A program made the translations under genes and the position numbers. A DNA stretch of 36,595 nt, taken from contig DASQDR010000034.1 of the NCBI GenBank assembly GCA_035634055.1, forward strand, positions 1-36,595. The letters are read 5' to 3'. Within the stretch, counting starts at the first letter, position 1, and each line of letters starts with the position of its first letter. The notes under the pieces were generated by a model. It was not told where the DNA came from and did not search any database. It saw only the letters and a list, made by a program, of their open reading frames with translations. This DNA is from JAICTV01 sp035634055 (GTDB lineage: Bacteria > Planctomycetota > Phycisphaerae > Tepidisphaerales > Tepidisphaeraceae). Shown one piece after another: positions 16,222 to 23,591 of the stretch.

Positions 16222-17088
16222 ATGCAGCGAAGGGCGTTCCTGAAATCCGCCGCCCTGGCCGCGACGGCAAGCGTTGCCGGCATGCTCGCCTCCGAAGGTG
16301 AGTCGGGCGCGGCCGCGGACATCACCGCCGCCACGGCGCCGGCCTCTGCGAGCGGCGGCGGCGGCGGCGGCGCGCCTGCCCAACTCTTTGAGTTTCGCAC
16401 GTACCACTTCGCCTCGCCGGAGAAGCGGGCGGCGTACGAGGCGTTCGTGGCAGAGGTGGCGGTGCCGGCGTGGAACCGGGCGGGGATCAGGCCCGTCGGC
16501 GCCTTCAAACTGCTGGCGGCAGACAACCCGGAAATGAAGCTGCCTGGCGATCCAAACGATCTGTGGGTGTTGCTCCCGCACCCATCGCCCGGGTCTTTGC
16601 TGGAACTGGAATCAAAGCTGGCGGCGGACGAGGCGTACCAGTCGGGCGGGCGGGCGATCCTGGCCGCGCCCAAGGCGGACGCAGCGTTCACGCGCTACGA
16701 GAGCCTGCTGCTGCGCCCGACGCCCGGCCGACCGACCGTGACCGTCGCCCCGCGCGATCCCCAGAGCGTGTTCGAGGTGCGCACGTACGAGAGCGCGAAC
16801 GTGGAGCGGCACCTCAACAAGTTGGAGATGTTCGACGCCGGCGAGTTCCCCGCGTTCGACCGCAGCGGCATGACGACGATCTTCTTCGGCGCCGCCGTCG
16901 CCGGACCGGACCTGCCGCAGCTCACCTACATGAACCTGCACCGCGATTCGTCTGAAGTAAAGAAGCACTGGGACGCGTTCGGGCAGGACGCGGCCTGGAA
17001 GAAGCTGCGCGGCGAGCCGAAGTACAAGGACAACGTCTCGAAGATCACCAAGCGCTTCTACCGCGCGGCAGCCGGGTCGCAGATCTGA
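16222..17088 (+). CDS. Tat-exported NIPSNAP-family protein
   Basis: This 288-residue protein starts with a twin-arginine signal (QRRAFLKSAALAATASVAG). A Gly/Ala-rich linker leads to two ferredoxin-like NIPSNAP repeats, beginning LFEFRTYHF and VFEVRTYES. Bacterial NIPSNAP proteins have no well established activity; the alpha-beta barrel dimer fold suggests ligand binding. I choose the ATG at 16222, with GGAG eight bases upstream, because the twin-arginine motif then lies at the very N-terminus. Its 3' end overlaps the end of the convergent histidine kinase gene by 31 bp. Tat export implies folding or cofactor loading before secretion. Confidence 0.88.
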   Translation: MQRRAFLKSAALAATASVAGMLASEGESGAAADITAATAPASASGGGGGGAPAQLFEFRTYHFASPEKRAAYEAFVAEVAVPAWNRAGIRPVGAFKLLAADNPEMKLPGDPNDLWVLLPHPSPGSLLELESKLAADEAYQSGGRAILAAPKADAAFTRYESLLLRPTPGRPTVTVAPRDPQSVFEVRTYESANVERHLNKLEMFDAGEFPAFDRSGMTTIFFGAAVAGPDLPQLTYMNLHRDSSEVKKHWDAFGQDAAWKKLRGEPKYKDNVSKITKRFYRAAAGSQI

Positions 17089-18815
17089 GGTCCCGCGGCG
17101 GCGGCGGCGGTGACGGCGGCCGGGTCGTCGGTGGCGGGTTCGGCGTTGGGCAGCGACACGACGACGGTGGTGCCGACGCCGACCTCGCTGTCGATCCGGC
17201 ACCGCCCGTGCATCGCTTCAACGTGCGATCGGACCAGGAACAGGCCCAGGCCGAGGTGGGCCGCGTCATCACCGGGCCCCGCACCGCTGCCGCCGCTGCC
17301 ACCGCGGTAGAACGGTTCGAACACGTGCGCCACTTGCTCGGGCGGAATGCCCACGCCGGTGTCGGCGACCGCGATCTTCACGTCGTCCGGCCCGCTGCCG
17401 TCACCGTTGCCTTTGCCTTCACCGTCGCCGCCGCCACCGCGGTCGCCACCGCGGTCGCCACCACGGTCGCCGCGCTCGTCGCCACCGGCGGCACGCGTGC
17501 CACCGCCGTGTCGCGCGCGGCCGCAGCGGACGGTGATGCTGCCGCCGGGCCGGTTGTACTCCACGGCGTTGCTCAACAGGTTGACCAGGACGCTGCGCAG
17601 CCGGTCGTGCTGAGCCACGAGCTCCAGTGCCGGCGGCAGGTCGTGGTGGATGGTGAGTCTCCTCTCGCGCGCCAGCGGCTCGACGAGGCGCGTGCACTCG
17701 CGGATGAGCGCGACGACGTCGATCGGCTGCGACGGCGCAGCGGCGGCGGCGCTCGCGCCCGCATGGTCACCGCGGGCGTGCTCCATTAGTGCTTCGACCA
17801 GCTTGCGCAGCCGCCGCGCGTCGGCCAGCCCGTTCCGCAGCGCGTCGGTCAGCGCCGCCGCGTCGCGCGGGCGGCGCAGCGCAACCTCCAGCGTCGTCAG
17901 CAGCGCGGCTGTCGGCGTTCGCAGCTCGTGGGCGGCGTTGGCCAGGAACTGCTCCCGCTGCGCCAGCACGCCCTGGAGCCGCTGGAGCATCTCGTTGAGC
18001 CGCCGGGCGATCGGCTTCAGTTCCGCCGGCATGCGCTCGGCGTCGAGGCGGTGCGACAGGTGGCGCTCATCGATCCCGGCGATGACCTCGGCCGTCTCGC
18101 GCAGCGGGCGCAGCGCCGCCCTCGAGAGCCGCAGCGCCAGCAGCGCCGCCGTCAACCCGCAGGTGACGCTGACCGCCAGCAGCATGCCGCCGACGTACCC
18201 CAGCAGGCGGTCAAAGCTGCCCGCCGGGCGGCTATAGGTGATGGCGTACTGCACGCGCCGGCCGTCACGGCTGAGGAACATCCGCATCTCGATCGTGCGC
18301 ACGCGCGCGCCGGTGGTGGGATCGACCTCGAAGGCAGCTCGTGTCAGCGTCGGGCGCAGCGTCCCGCGCTGCCCGCCGGACCGGGCGACCACGGCGCCGG
18401 CGGTGCTTCGAACGGTGTAGTAGTCACCCGCCGGCAGGACCGGCCGGTCCGCGTGCGTGTGCGGCACGTCGTGCGGCGGTGGCGGCGACGCATCGTGCGC
18501 GTGGGGCGCGGCGGCCGACGGCGAGGACGACGAAGGTGACACCGCCGCGGTGGCGGAGCCGGCGGTGGTGGAGCCGGCGGCGGTGAAGCCGGTCGGGGCG
18601 GCGCCGTCGGCGGTGGCCGTTCCGCCGCCGTGGGCATCGCCCGCGCCCGCCGAGGCGTGCGTGGCCGCCTCCAGCGCCCGCGTCGCCCGGGTGATCAGCG
18701 TGTCGTCCAGCAGCGCCAGCAGGCTCGCCCGCGCGGTCCAGAAAGCGGCCGCCTGACCCACCACCAGGATGAGCCACGTCGTGAGGAGGATGGACAGGGT
18801 GATGCGCGTGCTCAT
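17058..18815 (-). CDS. Two-component sensor histidine kinase
   Basis: This 585-residue membrane kinase has a first helix at about 8-26, a periplasmic sensor domain to about 203, and a second helix at about 205-230. HAMP follows (230-285), then HisKA with the phosphorylated H296 in AAHELRTP. The HATPase domain has N-box NLLSNAVEYN, G1 DTGVGIP and G2 GLGLFLV. It would phosphorylate the OmpR-type regulator encoded just upstream. The sensor region holds a long Ala/Ser/Thr/Pro stretch with a His/Asp cluster (HAHD, HDVPHTHAD) at 104-123, which could bind metal. The ATPase domain has a Gly/Asp/Arg insertion at 434-478. The C-terminal tail (about 560-585) is Ala-rich and its end overlaps the NIPSNAP gene. 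Confidence 0.94.
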   Translation of the reverse strand: MSTRITLSILLTTWLILVVGQAAAFWTARASLLALLDDTLITRATRALEAATHASAGAGDAHGGGTATADGAAPTGFTAAGSTTAGSATAAVSPSSSSPSAAAPHAHDASPPPPHDVPHTHADRPVLPAGDYYTVRSTAGAVVARSGGQRGTLRPTLTRAAFEVDPTTGARVRTIEMRMFLSRDGRRVQYAITYSRPAGSFDRLLGYVGGMLLAVSVTCGLTAALLALRLSRAALRPLRETAEVIAGIDERHLSHRLDAERMPAELKPIARRLNEMLQRLQGVLAQREQFLANAAHELRTPTAALLTTLEVALRRPRDAAALTDALRNGLADARRLRKLVEALMEHARGDHAGASAAAAAPSQPIDVVALIRECTRLVEPLARERRLTIHHDLPPALELVAQHDRLRSVLVNLLSNAVEYNRPGGSITVRCGRARHGGGTRAAGGDERGDRGGDRGGDRGGGGDGEGKGNGDGSGPDDVKIAVADTGVGIPPEQVAHVFEPFYRGGSGGSGAGPGDDAAHLGLGLFLVRSHVEAMHGRCRIDSEVGVGTTVVVSLPNAEPATDDPAAVTAAAAAGPQICDPAAAR

Positions 18816-18914
18816 CGGTTGCCCGGGTGCGCAGGTGGCGAGAAGCGAAGGGGCGGGGCCCGGCCCGCATCTGCGGCGCCGCTGCCGCCAGACAGCCGCC
18901 GCTTCACATCTAAA

Positions 18915-18936
18915 GCGCCGGCGTTACGCGCGGCGC
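18915..18936 (-). terminator. Weak hairpin between response regulator and kinase genes
   Basis: On the minus strand a bulged 9-bp stem of GCGCCG/CGGCGC type is followed by only three T residues. It lies in the 153-bp gap between the regulator stop and the kinase start. It might lower kinase expression relative to the regulator. Confidence 0.25.
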
Positions 18937-18968
18937 CGTCAGCGCTGCCGCCGTCGCGCCTCGTCCGC

Positions 18969-19679
18969 TCATCCGCCGCCCGTCGTGGCCGCGGAGATCT
19001 CGTACCCCGCGCCGCGGTGGGTGTGGATCAGCTTCCGGTCGTACGGCTTGTCGATCTTGCTGCGCAGGTAGCCGATGTACACGTCCACCACGTTGCTCGA
19101 CGCCTCGTCGTCCTGCCCGTAGAGGTGGCGCGAGATCTCGGAGCGCGACACCACCTGCCCCTGGCGGGCAGCCAGGTACTGGAGCAGCATGAACTCGCGC
19201 ACCGTCAGGTGGATGATCTTGCCGGAACGGGCCACCGAGCGTTTGACCAGGTCAATCTCCAGATCGCCAACGCTTACCTTGGTACGCCCGTTGCCGCGCT
19301 CGCGGCGGATCAGCGCGCGCAGGCGGGCGAGCAGCTCGTCCCACGCGAAGGGCTTCACCAGGTAATCGTCGGCCCCGAGGTCGAGCCCCAGCACGCGGTC
19401 GTCCAGCGCGTCGCGGGCGGTGACGCACATGACCGGCGTGGCGTCCCCCTTCTGCCGCATCTCCTTCAGCAGCGTCAGCCCTTCCTTGCCCGGCAGGATC
19501 AGGTCGAGCACCAGGGCCGCATATTGATTGCCCGCCAGGAGCTTCTCCGCCTCCAGGCCGTCGGGGGCAAGGTCAACGCGGTAACCCTCCTCGCGGAGCC
19601 CTTCGGCCATCGACTTGCCGAGCGACGGGTGGTCCTCGGCGATCAGGACGCGAACGCCAGAATTGCTCTGCCCTGCCAT
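18969..19679 (-). CDS. OmpR/PhoB-family response regulator
   Basis: This 236-residue protein has a receiver domain (about 9-122) with acidic residues E15-D16, phosphorylation site D59 in LVLDLILPG, and the conserved Lys in DDYLVKPF. A winged-helix DNA-binding domain follows (about 135-230; HLTVREFMLLQYLA, SSNVVDVYIGYLRSKI and HTHRGAGYEI). I start it at the ATG at 19679, with GAGGG about ten bases upstream; the 33 extra codons in the open frame do not match the family. The kinase gene lies 153 bp downstream. A TACATT box about 53 nt upstream of the ATG is a possible promoter. Confidence 0.95.
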   Translation of the reverse strand: MAGQSNSGVRVLIAEDHPSLGKSMAEGLREEGYRVDLAPDGLEAEKLLAGNQYAALVLDLILPGKEGLTLLKEMRQKGDATPVMCVTARDALDDRVLGLDLGADDYLVKPFAWDELLARLRALIRRERGNGRTKVSVGDLEIDLVKRSVARSGKIIHLTVREFMLLQYLAARQGQVVSRSEISRHLYGQDDEASSNVVDVYIGYLRSKIDKPYDRKLIHTHRGAGYEISAATTGGG

Positions 19680-19732
19680 GGTCGGCCGACCCTCACGCGC
19701 TCGGTCGTCCCCCGACGCTCCCGCAGGTGCAC

Positions 19733-19738
19733 AATGTA
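19733..19738 (-). promoter_or_regulatory. Possible -10 box TACATT for the response regulator
   Basis: TACATT on the minus strand would give a leader of about 45 nt before the ATG at 19679. No clear -35 is present. Confidence 0.35.
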
Positions 19739-19858
19739 CTCGACGCGAACGCCCCGGGAACGTCGCGAACGGCGGCATGGCTTCAAAGAAAATTCACGGC
19801 GAGCAGGATGCGCGCCGCTCAAGAGCGCGACGGTTGGCGCGCCTTCGCGACCAGCGCG

Positions 19859-20467
19859 TCACCCGGGCGCTGCTCGCCGCGGGCGGCGGGGCTTGGGCTG
19901 GGGCTTGCGGGCATCGGGGTTATCCTCGAAGAGCATGGCCGGCGTCCCCTCGCCGCCCAGCTCGCGCGCGAGCTGCTCCAGCAGTTCGGCGAGCTGCCGC
20001 CGGCCGGGCGCGGGCATGGCAGAGACGGCGTCGATGATCCGGTCCTGCGCCGCCTCTGGCGCCTTGCGGAGCAGCACCTTGGCCGCGGGCGTGAGCGACA
20101 GCTCGACGCGCCGCCCGTCGTCCGCCGCGCGCGTCCGCGCCAGCAGCCCGCGCGATTCCAGCTTTTGCACGACAACCGAGACGGAGCTCTGGTGGGTGAG
20201 GGTCCGCTCCGCCAGCTCCCCCACCGACAGCGGCCCGCCGGCCGACCGGAGCTTCGCCAGGACGAAGAGCTGCGCCGCGCTGATGCCCACGTCGCGCTCG
20301 GCGGCGCGGGAGCTGACGCGAAGCTCCTGGACGATCCGGCGGATCGAATCCAGCACGCTCCGCGCGTCCTCTTGGCCCGCCGCCGCCGCTGCCGCTGCCG
20401 CCGCCGCTGCCGCCGCGGCTGCGGCTGCGGCGCCCGACGCGGGGGATGCTGACCTTCCCTGCTTCAC
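19859..20467 (-). CDS. MarR-family transcriptional regulator with 18-alanine tract
   Basis: This 202-residue protein has a MarR winged helix-turn-helix domain at about 35-165. The recognition-helix region is LSVGELAERTLTHQSSVSVV, and the wing is SRGLLARTRAADDGRRVEL. Its effector and targets are unknown. Residues 13-30 are eighteen consecutive alanines encoded at 20378-20431 by mixed GCN codons. The C-terminus is basic and Pro-rich (RKPQPKPRRPRR). The start is a GTG at 20467 without a Shine-Dalgarno sequence. A TAGATT box ends 8 nt before it, which suggests a leaderless mRNA. It could repress itself or the neighbouring membrane protein gene; there is no direct evidence. Confidence 0.9.
   Translation of the reverse strand: MKQGRSASPASGAAAAAAAAAAAAAAAAAAGQEDARSVLDSIRRIVQELRVSSRAAERDVGISAAQLFVLAKLRSAGGPLSVGELAERTLTHQSSVSVVVQKLESRGLLARTRAADDGRRVELSLTPAAKVLLRKAPEAAQDRIIDAVSAMPAPGRRQLAELLEQLARELGGEGTPAMLFEDNPDARKPQPKPRRPRRAAPG
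20378..20431 (-). repeat. Trinucleotide-type repeat encoding 18 alanines
   Basis: Eighteen consecutive GCN codons lie in the N-terminus of the MarR gene. Codons mix GCG, GCA and GCC, so slippage over the whole tract is damped but length change remains possible. Confidence 0.85.
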
Positions 20468-20475
20468 GCGTAGCG

Positions 20476-20481
20476 AATCTA
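20476..20481 (-). promoter_or_regulatory. -10 box TAGATT of the leaderless MarR gene
   Basis: TAGATT on the minus strand ends exactly 8 nt before the GTG start, the same spacing as at 10253-10267. TTGACT overlaps it on the upstream side. Confidence 0.5.
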
Positions 20482-20547
20482 GTCAACGCAGCAGCATCGG
20501 ACAACCCGCGCGCGAGCGTCGCGATCGGGCGAGCGCCGTGACAGGAG

Positions 20548-20578
20548 AAAAAAGAACCGCGGGACTCTGGTCCCGCGG
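20548..20578 (-). terminator. Rho-independent terminator of the Bax inhibitor-1 family gene
   Basis: On the minus strand an 8-bp stem CCGCGGGA/TCCCGCGG with a 6-nt loop is followed by TTC and six T residues. It lies 54 bp after the stop of the gene at 20633 and before the MarR start, separating the two transcripts. Confidence 0.85.
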
Positions 20579-20632
20579 CTACTGGTCACTTGTGATGTCG
20601 TTCACGCCGCCGCGCGGGGTGATCGCCGGCGC

Positions 20633-21361
20633 TTACCGGCGGTCGCCGAGGATGCGCAGGATCGCCAGGAACAGGTTGATGAACGCGATGTACAGCACCA
20701 GCGATCCCATGATCGCATAGCGGTGCGCCATCCGGGCGTCGCCCTGGTACTGCAGCGCGATCTGCCGGAGGTTCTGCGTCTCGTAGGCGGTGATGCCGAT
20801 GAACAGGATCAGGATCGCGTAGGTGATCACCCACGACAGCGCGTTGCTCGCCAGCCACATGTTCACCGCCGACGCGATGAAGAAGCCGAACACCAGCATG
20901 ATCATGATCGAGCCGATGCGGCTCAGGTCGCGTTTGGTGACGAACCCGTAGACGCTCATTGCGCCGAAGGTTCCGCCGGTCAGCACGAACGCCGCGAACA
21001 GCGTGCGCGCGGGGTAGATGAGGTAAATGCCGGAGATCAGCGCGCCAATGATGGCGGCGTAGACGAGGAACAGCGCCGTCGCCACGCCGACCGACAGCCG
21101 CCCCGCCTGCGACTGCGCGTACCAGGCGATGCCGAACGCCGCCAGCCCGATCATCAGGTACCCGCCGCGGCTGGCGTAGATGACGTTGACCAGCGGACTA
21201 TGGGCCACGTACCACGCCACCACCGCCGTCAGCGCCAGCCCGACGCACATCCAGGCGTAGACGGTGTTGAAGAACTGGCCGACCGTGATCGTGTTCTCAC
21301 TGGACTCGTACTCCAGCTCCTGCGAACGGTAGCTTCCGAAAGAATTGGGCACCTGCGACAT
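20633..21361 (-). CDS. Bax inhibitor-1/YccA-family membrane protein
   Basis: This 242-residue protein has seven hydrophobic helices and family marks: VYAWMCVGLALTAVVAWYV near the N-terminus, TGGTFGAMSVYGFVTKRDLS in the middle and LYIAFINLFLAILRILGDRR at the C-terminus. Relatives are proton-sensitive calcium-leak channels (YetJ) or regulators of FtsH proteolysis (YccA). Which applies here is not known. I choose the ATG at 21361, which has AGGAG eight bases upstream; the longer open frame has no support. An extended -10 (TGCTATGAT) lies just upstream and a strong terminator downstream, so this is a single-gene transcript. Confidence 0.94.
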   Translation of the reverse strand: MSQVPNSFGSYRSQELEYESSENTITVGQFFNTVYAWMCVGLALTAVVAWYVAHSPLVNVIYASRGGYLMIGLAAFGIAWYAQSQAGRLSVGVATALFLVYAAIIGALISGIYLIYPARTLFAAFVLTGGTFGAMSVYGFVTKRDLSRIGSIMIMLVFGFFIASAVNMWLASNALSWVITYAILILFIGITAYETQNLRQIALQYQGDARMAHRYAIMGSLVLYIAFINLFLAILRILGDRR

Positions 21362-21394
21362 CGATTGGCTCCTTGGTTCGTGAACGGACCGAAG

Positions 21395-21400
21395 ATCATA
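21395..21400 (-). promoter_or_regulatory. Extended -10 promoter (TGCTATGAT) of the Bax inhibitor-1 family gene
   Basis: TATGAT with the TGN extension on the minus strand lies 33 nt before the ATG at 21361. It gives a leader of about 27 nt that contains AGGAG. The extension may replace a -35. Confidence 0.55.
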
Positions 21401-21442
21401 GCACCACCGGGCGCGGCTGGCACCACCCGTGGGCGCGCGATT

Positions 21443-21484
21443 GCTCATCGAAGCTATCGGCCATACGGCGGTCGACCGATGAGC
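21443..21484. repeat. Short inverted repeat in the divergent promoter region
   Basis: GCTCATCG at 21443-21450 and CGATGAGC at 21477-21484 form an 8-bp inverted repeat with a 26-nt spacer. It lies between the Bax inhibitor-1 gene (-) and the amidoligase operon (+). It could be an operator pair or a chance match in GC-rich DNA. Confidence 0.3.
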
Positions 21485-21614
21485 CGGCGGGAAGACTCTG
21501 CCGTCCCGCCGGGCCCGCGCGGCGCCCGCGCGAGCGCTGGCCGCCAGGGCCACGGGGGCTCCGTGCTGGTTTTCCCGCGCTCCCGCGCGGGCGGGGTCAC
21601 CGCTAAATAGCTAC

Positions 21615-22634
21615 ATGGAAGCCGCCCCCTCAGGGATGATCCAGCCTTTCCTCCTGCCGCCAGTGCTTCACAACGCGCAGGGCCAGGTGCGGCGGGCGGG
21701 GTTCGAGCTGGAGTACGCCGGCGTCGGAATCGAAGAGTCCGCCGCGATCGTCCGCGACGTCTTCGGCGGGCGCGAAAGTCGGCTGAGCACGTTCCAGCGC
21801 GAGGTCGAAACCGACCTGGGCACCTTCTGCGTCGAGATCGACACTGCCCTGCTCAAGGACAAGAAGTACGAAACCCCGCTCCGCGCCCTCGGCCTAGAGC
21901 CGCAGCGCATGGACCTCCAATGGCTGGAGACCGCGCTGCTGGGAACGTTCTCGACGCTGGTCCCGATCGAGGTCGGCAGCCCGCCGATCCAAATCACCGA
22001 CCTCGCCCCGCTGGACGAGCTCCGCCGCCGGCTGCACGAGGCGCGCGCCCGCGGGACGCGCGCGTCGGTTCTCTACGCCTTTGGGATGCACATCAACCCG
22101 GAGATCCCCAGCGACGATCCCGGCCTGCTGCGCGATTACCTGCGGGCGTTCCTGCTGCTCTACCCGTGGATCAAGGAGCGGGCCGAGGTGGACATCACCC
22201 GGCGGATCACGCCGTACGTCAACCCGTTCCCCGACGAGTACGCGCGGCTGGTGCTGTCGCCGGATTACCCCGCATCGCGCGAGCGGCTGATCGACGATTA
22301 CCTGGCGCACAACCCGACGCGCAACCGCGCGCTGGACATGCTGCCGGTCCTGGCGCACCTGGACGCGGCGCGCGTGATCGGCCAGGTGGAGGACAAGCAC
22401 CTGGTCAAGCCGCGGCCGGCGTTCCACTACCGCCTGCCCAACTGCATGATCGACGAGCCGGGCTGGCTGCTGGCCGACGAGTGGAATTTGTGGGTGACCG
22501 TCGAGCGCCTGGCGCACGACGCGGAGCTGCTGGCGGAGATGTCGCGCGACTACCTGCGCGCCGAGCAGCGGTCGTTCAAGCCGTTCACGAACAAATGGCC
22601 AGCCGTGCTTGAGACTTACGTGAGAGCCTCATGA
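21615..22634 (+). CDS. Amidoligase-family protein (COOH-NH2 ligase, Amidoligase_2 type)
   Basis: This 339-residue protein shows glutamate-cysteine-ligase-like features of the putative amidoligase family. GFELEY (E31, E33) is the metal-binding first strand, FCVEID (E74) the second acidic motif, and GMHINPEIP (H159) a third. Conserved RRITPYVNPFPDEYARLVL and a late Arg/Lys-rich segment follow. Members are predicted to form amide or isopeptide bonds with ATP; no substrate can be named. No Shine-Dalgarno sequence precedes the ATG at 21615, and a TAAATAG sequence lies just upstream, so the message may be leaderless. A second ATG at 21636 is an alternative start. The stop overlaps the C26 gene by ATGA, implying coupled translation. 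Confidence 0.85.
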   Translation: MEAAPSGMIQPFLLPPVLHNAQGQVRRAGFELEYAGVGIEESAAIVRDVFGGRESRLSTFQREVETDLGTFCVEIDTALLKDKKYETPLRALGLEPQRMDLQWLETALLGTFSTLVPIEVGSPPIQITDLAPLDELRRRLHEARARGTRASVLYAFGMHINPEIPSDDPGLLRDYLRAFLLLYPWIKERAEVDITRRITPYVNPFPDEYARLVLSPDYPASRERLIDDYLAHNPTRNRALDMLPVLAHLDAARVIGQVEDKHLVKPRPAFHYRLPNCMIDEPGWLLADEWNLWVTVERLAHDAELLAEMSRDYLRAEQRSFKPFTNKWPAVLETYVRAS

Positions 22635-23584
22635 GCGCGCGGCCGGGCGAGCGACCGGTGATCGGCGTGACCGGCCCGGACCGCGGGGGCGGGGCCGCTT
22701 GGGCGTTCGCGCGCCTGGGCGTCTGGATGGCCGGCGGCAGCGCCGTCCGCATCACGCCGTCGCGCCCGCGCGACATCGCCGGACTGGACGGGCTGATCGT
22801 CGGCGGCGGCGCAGACGTCGACCCGAAGCTTTACGGCCAGGAGCTGCTTCACATCACCGAGAAGAAGCACCCCGGCCAGCCGCTGTCGCGCTGGATGGTC
22901 GGGCTGGTCCTGTTCCCGCTGACGTGGCTGATCCGCAAGCTCGCCGCCAGCTACGCCTCGCCCCACGCCGGCCGCGACCCGCTGCGCGACGCGCTGGAGA
23001 TCCGCCTGATCCACGCAGCGGTGCTGCGGCAGCTCCCGATCCTCGGCATCTGCCGCGGCGCGCAACTGCTCAACGTCCACTTCGGCGGCTCGCTCTACCA
23101 GGACCTCAAGGGTTTCTACATCGAGGACCCGGAGGTGCGCACGATCCTGCCGCGCAAGCACATCGACGTGCCGCCGGACACGCGCCTGTGCGCCGCGCTC
23201 GGCCGGCGGCCCGGGCGGGTCAACGCGCTGCACCGCCAGGCGATCCACCAGCTCGGGCGCGGGATGCGCGTCGCGGCGCGCGACCGCAACGGGATCGTGC
23301 AGGCGATCGAGCACGAGACGCTGCCGTTCGTCGTCGGCGTGCAGTGGCACCCGGAGTACCTCCCGCAGATCCCGCAGCAGCGCGCGCTCTTCGCCGCGCT
23401 GGTCCGCCACGCGGCCCAAGCCACGGCGGTGGCGCCGCGCGCCGTGCCGCCGGCGCGCTCTGTGGCGGCGGCGTGCGCGGCGTCAGTGATCCTCCTGATC
23501 GCGTGCGCCGAGATAGCCATCCCGTCCGAACGTGAACCCGCAGCGCAAGCCGCCTCCGCCCTTCAAGCCGCGCCAAGCCAGTGA
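22631..23584 (+). CDS. Peptidase C26 / class I glutamine amidotransferase-like hydrolase with hydrophobic insertion
   Basis: This 317-residue protein resembles gamma-glutamyl-GABA hydrolase (PuuD type, about 250 residues). It has GGGADVDPKLYG, the nucleophile C141 in GICRGAQLLN, HRQAIHQLG, and H240 and E242 in GVQWHPEY. It would hydrolyse a gamma-glutamyl or similar amide bond. Residues 73-115 are an insertion with an amphipathic to hydrophobic helix (WMVGLVLFPLTWLIRKLA). Residues 277-296 form a second hydrophobic stretch in a C-terminal extension. Both suggest membrane association, unusual for this family. Translation is coupled to the amidoligase (ATGA overlap), and the trehalose gene starts 7 nt after the stop. 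Confidence 0.88.
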   Translation: MSARPGERPVIGVTGPDRGGGAAWAFARLGVWMAGGSAVRITPSRPRDIAGLDGLIVGGGADVDPKLYGQELLHITEKKHPGQPLSRWMVGLVLFPLTWLIRKLAASYASPHAGRDPLRDALEIRLIHAAVLRQLPILGICRGAQLLNVHFGGSLYQDLKGFYIEDPEVRTILPRKHIDVPPDTRLCAALGRRPGRVNALHRQAIHQLGRGMRVAARDRNGIVQAIEHETLPFVVGVQWHPEYLPQIPQQRALFAALVRHAAQATAVAPRAVPPARSVAAACAASVILLIACAEIAIPSEREPAAQAASALQAAPSQ

Positions 23585-23591
23585 CCCAACA

